From positions 186,001 to 250,000 of the forward strand of contig NZ_CYGY02000011.1 of assembly GCF_900007165.1 (NCBI RefSeq): a stretch of 64,000 nt of DNA. The letters run 5' to 3'. Shown here in pieces: positions 37,458-46,428 of this stretch; the first letter of the stretch is position 1, and each line of letters opens with the position of its first letter. A program made the position numbers and the translations under genes. The notes below the pieces were generated by a model, which saw only the letters and a list, made by a program, of their open reading frames with translations, did no database searches and had not been told where the DNA came from. This DNA comes from Paraburkholderia piptadeniae (lineage in GTDB: Bacteria > Pseudomonadota > Gammaproteobacteria > Burkholderiales > Burkholderiaceae).

Positions 37458-37845
37458 CTGATGACCTCATCGCGTAAGTTGGAGACCGTGCCGCCCGCGA
37501 TCCACACGTCAGAGCGGATAGTCGAAGGCCCCTGCTTTCGGCTGCACATGCTCTTGCAAGCATAGCCTCTTTACATCGGATGATCGGTTATCGGGCAACG
37601 ACGGGTCAACCGGTTGCCAGTCAAGACACTGTTGAGCGACGGGAACAGATCGGGCAACTCGCGTATCGTTGCGGCAGCAATGGCACGCCGTATCGCGAGT
37701 CGCGACTCACACGCGCGGCGCTGCGGGCGCGCCCGTATAGCGAGACCTGCTATCCTCTGCGAACCCGTCGTCAACCATCCCGCTGCACCGCGCCGTGCCT
37801 TTGCGTCGGGCAAAACGAGCAGCACATCCAGATCATGGAAAGGCC
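37458..37845. other. Divergent regulatory region between nitronate monooxygenase and LysR genes
   Basis: About 390 bases with no gene seen. Two dyads stand out: GGCAAC/GTTGCC at 37594-37618 and GCAAC/GTTGC at 37654-37672. They share the same half-site word and could be LysR-type binding sites, but spacing differs. Function is inferred. Confidence 0.4.
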
Positions 37846-38760
37846 ATGCAGCGTCAATTCGAAGACCTTCTTTTGGGCAGCATCGAACTGTTCTGCCTCG
37901 CGGCGGAACTGGAGAGCTTCACGGTCGCAGCGACGGCAGCGAGCGTGACGCCCGCTGCCGTGAGCCGGTCAGTCGCGCGTCTGGAGTCGCGTCTCGGCGT
38001 GCGGCTCTTCGTGCGCACGACGAGACAGATCAGGCTTACGGATGCCGGACGCCGATACTTCGAGCAATGTCGTCAGGCGCTCAACCAGCTTGCCGACGCC
38101 GAGCGCGAAGTGACGGGACAGCAGAGCACGCCCACGGGCGTCTTGCGCATCAGCATGCCGACTCCGTATAGCCATTACCGCGTGCTGCCGCTGCTGGCCG
38201 AATTCCGCGCGCGCTATCCGGGCGTGACCGTCGAGGCGCATCTGAGCAACCGCAATATCGACTTCGCCGACGAAGGCTTCGATCTCGCCATACGAGGCCG
38301 CGCGCCCGACGACTCCGCACTGATCGCGCGCAAGCTCGAAGATGCCGAGCTCGTCGTCGTCGCTTCGCCGGCCTATCTGAAATCGGCCGGCAAGCTGGAG
38401 ACTCCCGACGATCTGATCGACCACGAGTGCATTCAGTACGCGTTGCCGAGCACGGGGCGCAATCTGCCGTGGATCTTCATGCGGGAAGGCGAAGAACTGG
38501 AGATGATGACGCGCGGCGGATACAGCACATCCGGTGACGTGCTGGCCGGCGTCACGCTCGCGCGCCACGGAGCGGGCCTTTTCCAGACCTATCGGTTCGT
38601 CGCGGCTCGCGACCTCGACGATGGAACGCTGCGCGAAGTGCTCACGCCCTATGGCGGGCGCACGCGGCCGTTCGTTTTGCTGTATCCGCATGCGCGGCAT
38701 CTGTCGTCGCGCGTGCGCTGCTTCGTGGACTTCCTGATGGAAAAGCTGAGAACACAATAA
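37846..38760 (+). CDS. LysR-family regulator
   Basis: Transcription factor of 304 residues. The winged helix reads LGSIELFCLAAELESFTVAA followed by TPAAVSRSVARLESRLGVRL. The effector domain has the LRISMPTPYSHYRVLPLLAE and DFADEGFDLAIRGRAPDDS blocks of the CrgA/DsdC-like LysR group. The start at MQRQFED has GGAAAGG just upstream. It is divergent from the nitronate monooxygenase-MOSC unit, which it probably controls, and is followed after 3 bases by a second LysR gene. Confidence 0.93.
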   Translation: MQRQFEDLLLGSIELFCLAAELESFTVAATAASVTPAAVSRSVARLESRLGVRLFVRTTRQIRLTDAGRRYFEQCRQALNQLADAEREVTGQQSTPTGVLRISMPTPYSHYRVLPLLAEFRARYPGVTVEAHLSNRNIDFADEGFDLAIRGRAPDDSALIARKLEDAELVVVASPAYLKSAGKLETPDDLIDHECIQYALPSTGRNLPWIFMREGEELEMMTRGGYSTSGDVLAGVTLARHGAGLFQTYRFVAARDLDDGTLREVLTPYGGRTRPFVLLYPHARHLSSRVRCFVDFLMEKLRTQ

Positions 38761-38763
38761 CCC

Positions 38764-39681
38764 ATGCTGCCGAATGTCGATTCGATTGCCGCGCGTCTGC
38801 GGCTCAAGCAACTGCGTCTTCTGATCGCGCTCGACGAGCATGGCTCGCTGCATCGCGCCGCCGACGAGATGGCGTTGACCCAGCCGGGCGCAACGAAGGC
38901 GCTGCGCGAAATCGAGGCGACGTTCGGCGCGACGCTCTTCACGCGCTCGCCGCACGGCATCCAGCCGAACGAACTCGGGCGCTGCGTGATCCGCTACGCG
39001 CGGCTGATCCACATGGACGTCGCGCATCTGCGCGAAGAGATGGAGGGCATTCTGCAAGGCTCGGGCGGAAGGCTCGCCGTCGGCGCGATCACGGGCGCGG
39101 TGTCGGGCGTGCTGGTCGATGCATTGACGCGTCTGCGGCAAAGACAGCCCACGCTGTCGGTCGAAGTCGTTGAGGACACGAGCGCGCGGCTCCTCGCGTT
39201 GCTCGACCAGGGGCGGCTCGATCTGGCCATTTGCCGCAAGACCGTCGCGCGGCAGCCCGATCACTACGACTATCGGGAACTGAGCGACGAACCGGCCGCG
39301 ATCGTCGCGAGCCTCGCGCATCCATTGGCGGACGCGCAAGACGTGAAGCTCGCCGATCTCGCGTCTTCCCGCTGGATCGTCTATCCGAGCATGATGCCGC
39401 TGCGCTCGCTGTTCGAACGCGAGTTCAAGGAAGCAGGACTCCCGGTGCCGCCTCACCCGATCGAAACCGCGTCGACGATGACGACGGTGCTGATGCTGCA
39501 GCGCGACCCGACACTCGTTTCGCTGATGCCGTGCGACATGGCCGCGATGCTGTCCGATCACGGCCTTGCACGGACGCTTGCAATCGAGGTGCGATCCCGT
39601 ACCGAACCCTATGGGATCGTGACGCGGCGCGGTTCGGTGTTATCGCCCGCCGCGCGGCTGATGATCGAGGAGCTTGGATAA
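38764..39681 (+). CDS. LysR-family regulator (second of a tandem pair)
   Basis: Transcription factor of 305 residues. The DNA-binding part is LKQLRLLIALDEHGSLHRAA followed by DEMALTQPGATKALREIEAT. The effector domain contains GGRLAVGAITGAVSGVLVDA and LLDQGRLDLAICRKT, similar to the GbpR/CynR-like group. No Shine-Dalgarno is visible and only three bases separate it from the preceding LysR stop, so translation is probably coupled. Two unrelated LysR genes in tandem is unusual. Their sequences differ enough to exclude recent duplication. Confidence 0.92.
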   Translation: MLPNVDSIAARLRLKQLRLLIALDEHGSLHRAADEMALTQPGATKALREIEATFGATLFTRSPHGIQPNELGRCVIRYARLIHMDVAHLREEMEGILQGSGGRLAVGAITGAVSGVLVDALTRLRQRQPTLSVEVVEDTSARLLALLDQGRLDLAICRKTVARQPDHYDYRELSDEPAAIVASLAHPLADAQDVKLADLASSRWIVYPSMMPLRSLFEREFKEAGLPVPPHPIETASTMTTVLMLQRDPTLVSLMPCDMAAMLSDHGLARTLAIEVRSRTEPYGIVTRRGSVLSPAARLMIEELG

Positions 39682-39771
39682 CGGTCAAAACGGGCTAGCG
39701 GCCGGCGGATACATCACGCTGTGCCATTCATCGCGGCGGCGCGGCGCAAAACGGCGCTGGCGCGAGCGAGT

Positions 39772-40197
39772 TCACGCGCCTTCGAACTCGCCTTTGAATG
39801 CCCAACCAAAGGCCTCCATCTCGGACTTGTGCAAGGTAGCCAGCCGGATCAGAAGGCGTTCACCCCTAGACGTCAGATGCACCTCCACCTGGCGGCGGTC
39901 GCTGCGGCTTGTCTTGCGCGCGACGAGCCCCGCCGACTCACAGCGCGACACGAGCGCCACCGTGCCGTGGGGCGCGGCCTGCAGACGCTCAGCAAGCTCG
40001 CCGACCGTCGCCCAGTCGCGGCCTTCGATGCCCTGCACGTGCAGCATCAGCTGATACTGCAACGGCGTGATGCCGGCCGTGTGCGTCACCTCCTCGGAAA
40101 AACGCAGGAAGCGCCGCAACTGGTAACGGAACGCGGACATCGCCTCCAGATCCTGCTTGGTCGGGGCTTCGACCGCAGCGGCGGGACGTGCTGCCAT
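39772..40197 (-). CDS. MarR-family regulator
   Basis: Winged-helix repressor-type protein of 141 residues. The core reads ITPLQYQLMLHVQGIEGRDW, TVGELAERLQAAPHGTVALV and SRCESAGLVARKTSRSDRRQ followed by VEVHLTSRGERLL, the helix-turn-helix and wing of MarR. The start at MAARPAA is chosen because GGAG lies six bases upstream; an ATG four codons earlier is possible. It converges with the second LysR gene. No obvious adjacent target on its own strand. Confidence 0.92.
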   Translation of the reverse strand: MAARPAAAVEAPTKQDLEAMSAFRYQLRRFLRFSEEVTHTAGITPLQYQLMLHVQGIEGRDWATVGELAERLQAAPHGTVALVSRCESAGLVARKTSRSDRRQVEVHLTSRGERLLIRLATLHKSEMEAFGWAFKGEFEGA

Positions 40198-40329
40198 GGG
40201 AGACTCCATCGATGTCGGGTGCTGGTTGAAATTATGTCACTGCGTGACTAATATCGAATCATCGCGGCGGATTGGCGCGTGGTGCGCAAAGATGCGCCGA
40301 CGAATCAGTGTGCGCGTTTGCGGTTTCAA

Positions 40330-40635
40330 ATGAAATCTTACGTCGTTCTGCTCACAGCGTGGATGGCAGCGTTTGCCGCAGCCGGAGTCCATTCGGCTGG
40401 CGCGGGCTCGCAGGCTATCGTGCTCGCCAATCTGCCATCCAGTTCCGGTTTCGACCCGGCGCTCCTGCAGCAGCCGCCTCCGCCCGAACGGCATCGCGCA
40501 TCGACGCCGTCGCCGGCCATCATTCACGGGCCGTCCTACTTGTCCGCGTTGCGCGACTACGACCTGCTCGCTCCGAAGCATAGGCTTGTATATGGCCCGT
40601 CGGCGGGATTCAAGTTGAACGATCGCGGCGATTAG
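40330..40635 (+). CDS. Hypothetical small secreted protein
   Basis: Protein of 101 residues. The N-terminus MKSYVVLLTAWMAAFAAAGV is a plausible signal peptide. The rest is Pro/Ser-rich (LQQPPPPERHRASTPSP) with a polar C-terminus and no domain I recognise. No ribosome site is visible. Codon use and the signal peptide favour a real gene, but support is modest. Confidence 0.5.
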   Translation: MKSYVVLLTAWMAAFAAAGVHSAGAGSQAIVLANLPSSSGFDPALLQQPPPPERHRASTPSPAIIHGPSYLSALRDYDLLAPKHRLVYGPSAGFKLNDRGD

Positions 40636-40647
40636 GCCCTGCGCGCG

Positions 40648-41076
40648 TCAATGCACGATGGACGTACGGCCCTCGTATTTCTGCAGCGACACGCCGACCA
40701 CATGCTCGCGCCATATCCCGCACTTCGCGACGACGGGAATCCACGATTGCTTGCTGCGCACACGGGCAAACGCGCGCATCGTCACCGTCGACTCGACGGA
40801 TTGAGCGCCATTGTTGCCTGAGAAAATCCCGCTGCCGCCGTCGATCCCGGCTTTCAGCACACGGCGATCGGGCGCGAGAAACATGTCATAGCGTGACGTA
40901 GTGCGAATCCGGCGGTCGAGTTCGGCGATACAGTTGATGACGGCGGGACGCACGTGAAGACGCGTGAGGTACGCGTAGTCGTCGGGTACGTCGGTTTGGG
41001 GCTGCGACTGCGAAAAGGCGGTCGAGCAGAACCAGATGGCGCAGACGATGCCAGATACGGAGATGATGCTTTTCAT
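40648..41076 (-). CDS. Hypothetical periplasmic protein
   Basis: Protein of 142 residues with a Sec signal peptide (SGIVCAIWFCSTAFSQSQ). The mature part has a CIAELDRRIRTTSRYDMFLA block, a TMRAFARVRSKQSWIPVVAK strand pair and a second Cys in KCGIW; the two cysteines may form a disulfide. It resembles small exported Burkholderia proteins sometimes named BspC, but I am not certain of this. It is divergent from a lipoprotein gene across 160 bases. Confidence 0.7.
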   Translation of the reverse strand: MKSIISVSGIVCAIWFCSTAFSQSQPQTDVPDDYAYLTRLHVRPAVINCIAELDRRIRTTSRYDMFLAPDRRVLKAGIDGGSGIFSGNNGAQSVESTVTMRAFARVRSKQSWIPVVAKCGIWREHVVGVSLQKYEGRTSIVH

Positions 41077-41235
41077 TGCGTGCTTTTCATTCCGATATGG
41101 CGCTTCGAAATTCAATGCGATGCAGATGCGTCGCGAAACATTCAAGGCGCGAAAGTATACTCGCTCTCGCTGGCTCTTATCGCCGCGCGCGTTTCACAAG
41201 CTCTCTACGCTTCAACTGCCCTGACGGACCGAAAA

Positions 41236-41601
41236 TTGAACCTTTCTCATATCGCTGTCGCCGCGGTCGTGTGCGCGGCGCTCGTCGCGTGCTCGCGCAA
41301 GGACAGTCTCTTTTCACTGGCGCCGAACTACTCGGCGCAAACGGTGCAGACAGTATCGGATGTGGAAGGATGCATCGCCGGCCGCTGGCAATCGAGCGTG
41401 CGGCATTTCAGCGAGGTGCGCGCGAACGGCGCGGTCAGGATCGAGGCGCAGTCGCTCTTTCGCGGCATCGCGATCGGCGTTCGGCTCAGACCGCACGCGA
41501 ACGATACGCTCGTCGAGTATTTTCAGCGCCGCGTCGCCGATCCGATCTATCGGTCGATGGTCAGGGAGTGCACGCGAACGCTGGCGTCAGCGGGGCACTG
41601 A
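41236..41601 (+). CDS. Hypothetical lipoprotein
   Basis: Protein of 121 residues if it starts at the TTG codon used here. The N-terminus NLSHIAVAAVVCAALVAC is a lipoprotein signal with a LVAC lipobox. The mature part (VEGCIAGRWQSSVRHF, LRPHANDTLVEYFQRRVADP) is not a family I recognise. The frame is open further upstream, but that part does not look like protein. It is divergent from the periplasmic protein gene at 40648-41076. Confidence 0.6.
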   Translation: MNLSHIAVAAVVCAALVACSRKDSLFSLAPNYSAQTVQTVSDVEGCIAGRWQSSVRHFSEVRANGAVRIEAQSLFRGIAIGVRLRPHANDTLVEYFQRRVADPIYRSMVRECTRTLASAGH

Positions 41602-41608
41602 CCCGCGC

Positions 41609-42037
41609 TCAGAACTCCACGAGCGCAAAATCTTGCTTGCCGACATCGCAGAGCGGACAGCGCCAGCTTTCCGGCACGTCCGCCCAGCGCGTGCCGGGCG
41701 CGATGCCTTCCTCAGGCAAGCCGGCTGCCTCGTCGTAGATCCAGCCGCAAATCACGCATACCCACTGCTTGAATTCGTCGTTCGATGACGGCGCTTGCGT
41801 CGCGGCCGCGTCATTCGATCCGCGCGCTTCCGCCGCTGCCGCGCTGTCGTCGTGATCGAGCGACACGACGAGCGGTGTTGGCCGCTCACCGGCTGGCGCA
41901 TCGAGATAGCGTTGCAGCGCCTGATGCAGGGCTGTCGCTTCCGTCAGGTTCAGGTCGATCCAGAAGGGATCGCCGGCGCCATCGTTGAGCCGATCGGGCG
42001 AGAACTGGATTTCTACAGCAGTGGCTTTCTTGTACAT
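41609..42037 (-). CDS. Rubredoxin with an N-terminal extension
   Basis: Protein of 142 residues. The last 55 are a rubredoxin with both iron-binding CxxC pairs, in KQWVCVICGWIYDEAAG and SWRCPLCDVGKQDF. Ordinary rubredoxins are about 55 residues long, so the preceding 85 residues are extra. They contain an acidic, strand-like segment (TAVEIQFSPDRLNDGAGDPF, DLNLTEATALHQALQRYLDA) and an Ala/Ser linker. The role is electron transfer in the cytoplasm. The extension may bind a partner. The start at MYKKATA is the most protein-like, but no clear ribosome site was found. Confidence 0.85.
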   Translation of the reverse strand: MYKKATAVEIQFSPDRLNDGAGDPFWIDLNLTEATALHQALQRYLDAPAGERPTPLVVSLDHDDSAAAAEARGSNDAAATQAPSSNDEFKQWVCVICGWIYDEAAGLPEEGIAPGTRWADVPESWRCPLCDVGKQDFALVEF

Positions 42038-42081
42038 GCAAAGTGAACGACAGGCGAACGGCGCGTCTTGCAGGCCGCCGT

Positions 42082-42195
42082 CTAGTAGAAGTGACGCAGC
42101 AGCGCGCTGCACAGCACAGCAGAGATGCCTACGAGAGAGAGCAATTGGAGCAGGGTCAGCGAACGGCGGCTATTGACGCGATTGGGTGTCGACAT
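42082..42195 (-). CDS. Small single-span membrane protein, hypothetical
   Basis: A 37-residue frame: short polar start (STPNRVNSRRS) then one hydrophobic helix (TLLQLLSLVGISAVLCSALL) and RHFY. The charge pattern suits a small inner-membrane protein. The frame is open further upstream without protein character. It lies upstream of the rubredoxin gene on the same strand, with 44 bases between. No family recognised. Confidence 0.4.
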   Translation of the reverse strand: MSTPNRVNSRRSLTLLQLLSLVGISAVLCSALLRHFY

Positions 42196-42575
42196 GAGAT
42201 TGAACGAAATGATTGAGGGGCAGATCCGATGCTGCGTTTTCGGTGAAAAACGCGAGCCCGGATTGTAAACGCTCATTCGTTCGATTGAATCCTGGCTGGA
42301 TTCTTTTCCCCGTCGAGTTGCGCTGGTCGGGGTACGGCATGCGCGACGCTTGACTGATGTGAGAGACGCTCGATTATCGCCCACGCGCCGCCCCGGTATT
42401 CCTTCCTTGTAGTGAATAGATTCTTTCGGCCAGGGAGTGGTGGGCGGGTGCGTGGTTACGGCTGCGGTGGCTGAAGGAGTCAGCCTTCGAGATGCAAGGA
42501 CGCTTTGGCGAAGCAGGGATTTCGTTGCGGCGGGCAGCCATCGATCCGCCGCAAACAGACACTACCGCGAAAACA

Positions 42576-42770
42576 CTACTGGCTCGAAGTCGCCGACGCC
42601 TGGCCATGCCCCGCCTGCCGCGCAGCGTCTTTCGGATCGCCCGACGAATTCCGCACGCGATCTTCGGCGCGATAGTAGTCGGCGTTCTGATCGATCTTCG
42701 CGTAAGAGGTCACGGGCGCAATCAGCCCGGCGAAACCAGCAAGTGCAAGAGCAAACGCAAGGGTCTTCAT
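42576..42770 (-). CDS. Small exported protein, hypothetical
   Basis: Protein of 64 residues with a clear signal peptide (MKTLAFALALAGFAGLIAPV, cleavage near TSYA). The mature part is short and polar (KIDQNADYYRAEDRVRNSSG). A strong ribosome site AAGGAG lies nine bases before the ATG. Size and layout resemble the many DUF4148-like small exported proteins of Burkholderiaceae, but the mature part does not match that family. Confidence 0.75.
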   Translation of the reverse strand: MKTLAFALALAGFAGLIAPVTSYAKIDQNADYYRAEDRVRNSSGDPKDAARQAGHGQASATSSQ

Positions 42771-43375
42771 TTTTCAACTCCTTGTCCGATCGTTGCAACT
42801 TCAATCGATTGACACGAGCGCAAGCTCGCGCGGCCTTCGGGCAAAGTCGTTTGCTAACGTCGAAGCTATGTTCGACGCACGTCGGCTCGATACAGCCGAC
42901 ACAATGCCCGGACCTCATTAGAGGATAGTCGCTGGATCGCGAGGGTGTTAGTTTCGCCGAAGCGGGACGTGCGCCAGACCACGCATGCATACACGCGCAC
43001 ACGATTCATCACATCGAGCCGCCTTTGCCGGACGGCATCATCACTTGCGCGAGCCCGTCCATATTCCTGACGATCAGGCTCATCACAAACTCGACACCTG
43101 GCGCGAGCGCGGGACGATGGCCGCCTGCATGTCCGTTGATGCCGTCTCGGGCGCGATCATCACGCTTCTGATCCAGCTTTGCTGTTGAACAGTCATCGGA
43201 GGTTTCCGTCTAAACGCATGGCGCGTGCGCAGGCTTTCGTCAGCTCTTGTTCGCTTTCGTGCGCTTTCGTCCACTCTCTTGCTCGAAAGCGCGGACATCC
43301 GTCGCCGGGGAACATACCTTGCTTGCGCGACTCCTTGTCTTCGAACGGTCTTCACTACCAGGAGCGCCTCTTCCG
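42771..43375. other. Intergenic region upstream of treA
   Basis: About 600 bases without a firmly supported gene. On the minus strand, 43015-43200 reads through without stops in one frame but lacks a start codon and ribosome site, so it may be a remnant. The treA promoter should lie near the right end. Confidence 0.4.
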
Positions 43376-45229
43376 ATGCCGCAACCCCAAGCCCGCCGCA
43401 TGCTTTCCATAGCCTTCGACGCCGCCCGCATCGCTCGCATCATCCTGTGCTCTGGCGCGCTGCTCGCATTCGACGCGCAGCCCGCCGACGCGCAGGCCTT
43501 ACCCGCAAGCGCATCGTCCGGCGCATCCTCTACAGCGGCGGTATCGAACCGGGGCACCCAGAACGCATCGCCCGTCGTGCCCGTTCCGCCTTCGGATCTG
43601 TACGGCGACCTGTATCGCGATGTCGAACTCGCGCATCTCTATCCGGACAGCAAGACATTCGCCGATATGGTGCCCAACGTGCCGCCGAAGGAGATCGTCG
43701 CCGACTATGCCGGTCAGAAATCAGACGCGCATTTCGATCTCAAGTACTTCGTCGACGAGCGCTTCACGCTGCCCGCGCGCGAAACGAAAAACTACGTGTC
43801 CGATCCGAACCAGAGCGTCACCGCACATATCGACACGCTGTGGTCCGTGCTTCGGCGAGACCCCGATTCGAACGCGAGCCCGTGGTCGTCGTTGCTGCCG
43901 CTTCCGCGTCCGTACATCGTGCCCGGCGACCGCTTCGACGAAATCTACTACTGGGACTCGTACTTCATCATGCTCGGCCTTCGGCAAAGCGGCCGTGAAG
44001 ATCTGCTGAAAGACGAACTCGACAACTTCGCGACGCTGATCGATCGCTACGGCCACATTCCCAACGGCAACCGCACGTACTATCTCAGCCGCTCGCAACC
44101 GCCGTTCTTCGCGCAGATGGTGCGTCTCGCGGCCGAGCGCGAAGGCGATCAGGTCTATCTGCACTATCTGCCCGTGCTGCGCAGAGAATACGCTTACTGG
44201 ATGGACGGCCAGAACCAGATCGCGCCCGGCGACGCGTATCGTCATCTCGTGCGTCTGCCCGATGGCACGTTGCTCAACCGCTATTGGGACGACCGTGGCA
44301 CGCCGCGCGACGAATCGTATCGGGAAGACGTCGTCACCTCGCAAGCGACGCCTGAGCGCAACGCAGAAGACCTGTGGCGCAACCTGCGCGCGGGCGGCGA
44401 AACGGGCTGGGATTTCAGCTCGCGCTGGTTCGCAGACGGCAAGTCGCTCGCGACAGTCGAAGTCACGTCGCTGATTCCCGTCGATCTGAACTCTCTGCTC
44501 GTCGATCTCGAACGCACGCTCGCGAAAGCGTATCGCGTGCAGGGCGACGCGTCGCACGCGGAAAACATGGAGCAGCGCGCGGCCGTGCGCGCCGAAGCGA
44601 TTCGCCGCGTCGCGTGGGATTCGCAGCTGAACGCATTCGGCGACTACGACTTCGTCAAGCATCAGCTCACGCACCGGCTCAGCGCGGCGACCGTCTATCC
44701 GCTCTATTCCGGCATCGCGACGAAGGCGCAAGCGGCGTCGGTTGCCGCGACGGTGCGCGCGCAGCTGCTGCGTCCCGGCGGCCTTGCAACGACCACCGTC
44801 CGAACGGGACAGCAATGGGACGAGCCGAACGGCTGGGCGCCTTTGCAATATCTCGCGGTGACGGGCTTGCGTCGCTACGGTCACGGAGACCTCGCGCAGC
44901 AGATTGCGACGCGCTGGATACGCACCAACGTCGCGTACTACCAGCACACGGGCAAGCTGGTCGAAAAGTACGACGTCGACGCGAACGCGGGCACGACGTC
45001 GGCGGGCGGCGGCGAGTATCCGTTGCAGGATGGATTCGGCTGGACGAACGGCGTGCTTCGCACGCTGATGGCGATGTATCCGAACGCGGTGGGCCCCGCC
45101 ACGCGTCCCGCCGATGTGCCTTCGAGTCCGAGCGGCGTATCGGAAGCGGCATCGGCGGCCGCCGCTGCGCCGAAGACCTCGCACCGTCTGCGCGCAACGC
45201 CGCCCCAGCGACCTTGCGCTGTCACGTGA
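43376..45229 (+). CDS. treA: Periplasmic trehalase (GH37)
   Basis: Exported alpha,alpha-trehalase of about 617 residues that splits trehalose into two glucoses. The N-terminus has a signal-type hydrophobic stretch (IARIILCSGALLAFDAQPAD). GH37 signatures are present: PGDRFDEIYYWDSYF (usual PGGRFxExYxWDxY), QQWDEPNGWAPLQYL (usual QWDxPxGWAP) and the glycine-rich AGGGEYPLQDGFGWTNGV. The C-terminal tail is Ser/Ala-rich and longer than usual. The start is assigned to MPQPQAR behind AGGAG, 11 bases away. It stands alone and is followed by a strong hairpin. Confidence 0.95.
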   Translation: MPQPQARRMLSIAFDAARIARIILCSGALLAFDAQPADAQALPASASSGASSTAAVSNRGTQNASPVVPVPPSDLYGDLYRDVELAHLYPDSKTFADMVPNVPPKEIVADYAGQKSDAHFDLKYFVDERFTLPARETKNYVSDPNQSVTAHIDTLWSVLRRDPDSNASPWSSLLPLPRPYIVPGDRFDEIYYWDSYFIMLGLRQSGREDLLKDELDNFATLIDRYGHIPNGNRTYYLSRSQPPFFAQMVRLAAEREGDQVYLHYLPVLRREYAYWMDGQNQIAPGDAYRHLVRLPDGTLLNRYWDDRGTPRDESYREDVVTSQATPERNAEDLWRNLRAGGETGWDFSSRWFADGKSLATVEVTSLIPVDLNSLLVDLERTLAKAYRVQGDASHAENMEQRAAVRAEAIRRVAWDSQLNAFGDYDFVKHQLTHRLSAATVYPLYSGIATKAQAASVAATVRAQLLRPGGLATTTVRTGQQWDEPNGWAPLQYLAVTGLRRYGHGDLAQQIATRWIRTNVAYYQHTGKLVEKYDVDANAGTTSAGGGEYPLQDGFGWTNGVLRTLMAMYPNAVGPATRPADVPSSPSGVSEAASAAAAAPKTSHRLRATPPQRPCAVT

Positions 45230-45240
45230 CGTCCGACGCT

Positions 45241-45271
45241 GGAATCGAAGGGCGCGACGCCCTTCGATTCC
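45241..45271 (+). terminator. Terminator-like hairpin after treA
   Basis: GGAATCGAAGGGCG and its complement form a perfect 14-base stem around a three-base loop, 11 bases after the treA stop. Only a short T-poor tail follows, but stem strength and position fit a transcription end. Confidence 0.7.
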
Positions 45272-45432
45272 GTCTAACTGCTTGTTACGAAACTCGCAAC
45301 CATGTTGCACCTTCGGCCTGGGCTGCCGCGTACACTGCGCTGACGCTATCGGCGCGAATCGACTCGTGAATGCCATTGAATTCAGCCGCATCGGCGCAAC
45401 ATCGGATCGAACAACTCGAACGGGGTATCAGC

Positions 45433-45672
45433 ATGACAGCATTCGGTAAGACCACGCTTGCCGCCGCAACGCTTCTTCTCGCCGTCAGCGGGACGGCCCA
45501 CGCGGCGGGCTGCATCAAGGGGGCCGTGGTCGGCGGCGTCGCGGGGCACTACGCGGGGCACCACGCCGTCGTCGGCGCGGTCGGCGGCTGCGTCGTCGGG
45601 CGTCACCTTGCGAAGAAGCATGCCGAAGAACAGGCGGCGCAGCGTCAGGCACCGCACGCCCAATACCAGTAG
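45433..45672 (+). CDS. Small exported glycine-zipper protein
   Basis: Protein of 79 residues: signal peptide (TTLAAATLLLAVSGTAHAAG), then IKGAVVGGVAGHYAGHHAVV and GAVGGCVVGRHLAKKHAEEQ, a glycine-zipper hairpin of two helices with G-x3-G spacing. Such proteins sit in or on the envelope and may form small membrane assemblies. Ribosome site GGGG seven bases upstream. No neighbours with related roles. Confidence 0.8.
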   Translation: MTAFGKTTLAAATLLLAVSGTAHAAGCIKGAVVGGVAGHYAGHHAVVGAVGGCVVGRHLAKKHAEEQAAQRQAPHAQYQ

Positions 45673-45872
45673 TTTTCGACGAAGCCCGCGTGCGGTGATC
45701 GGCACGACGCTCGCGATTTAATTCTGTCTTAATTGTCGCGGCTCATTATCCGTTCGCAGGCTTGTCATTGATTTTCCCCTGTACGTGCCGCCAGAGCATC
45801 GGCGGCATCTTTTTCCGCGCGTTTCACAAGCCATTTGCGCGCGCCGGAAACGAAGAGAAGAGGTACACCACC

Positions 45873-46358
45873 ATGTCGCACAAATCGCGAAGCCGCAAAC
45901 AGACCCGTCCCGCCATGTCGCCGCTGCTGCGCGCGCTGACGTTCAGCCGCGCCGCGCACGAGCCCATCACGCGCGCGATGCTGCTGCAGGCGTACGCGAG
46001 CCTCGACGCGTTCCGCCGAGGTGATGGCTCGCGCGAGCTGTACACGACGCTCGGTCGGCAACTGCTCGTTGCCGAAGAACTCGGCCGCATCGGTCATCTT
46101 CCTGAAGCGCTCGACGATATCGCCGAAGCGCAGATCGCGATGACGGACATCGACGCGATCGAGAAGACGCGCGGCGAGTGGATCATCGAGGGTGACAACT
46201 ACGCGTGGCTGACCATCGCGCTCGGCATCTTCGAGCGGCAACTCGCTGCTGCGTCGCTGGAAGACATCGCAAAGGCCGAAGCACGGATGATCGAAGGCCT
46301 GATGCGCATCGAGCAGCAAATCGCGCACGGCACCCTCGCTGCCACCGTAACGGCATGA
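45873..46358 (+). CDS. Hypothetical cytoplasmic protein
   Basis: Protein of 161 residues, mostly helical and without a signal or membrane segment. It begins with a basic stretch (SHKSRSRKQTRPAMSP) and continues with amphipathic helices such as LYTTLGRQLLVAEELGRIGH and ALGIFERQLAAASLEDIAKA. GAGG lies nine bases before the ATG. I recognise no domain. It converges with the acyltransferase gene. Confidence 0.75.
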   Translation: MSHKSRSRKQTRPAMSPLLRALTFSRAAHEPITRAMLLQAYASLDAFRRGDGSRELYTTLGRQLLVAEELGRIGHLPEALDDIAEAQIAMTDIDAIEKTRGEWIIEGDNYAWLTIALGIFERQLAAASLEDIAKAEARMIEGLMRIEQQIAHGTLAATVTA

Positions 46359-46428
46359 GTGCATAGCGCGTCATGCGGCGCGCGATCGGCGACCGGGCCT
46401 TCGCACGGCATGATGCGAAAGCCTCGCG

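Noticed and set aside
37571..37825. Long open frames in the GC-rich DNA opposite LysR and other genes
   Set aside because: Arg/Ala-rich shadow frames typical of high-GC DNA, with no ribosome sites and overlapping well-supported genes.
43015..43200. Minus-strand open stretch between the small exported gene and treA
   Set aside because: It reads as protein-like (GVEFVMSLIVRNMDGLAQVM) but has no start codon or ribosome site and no known family; recorded only as a possible remnant.
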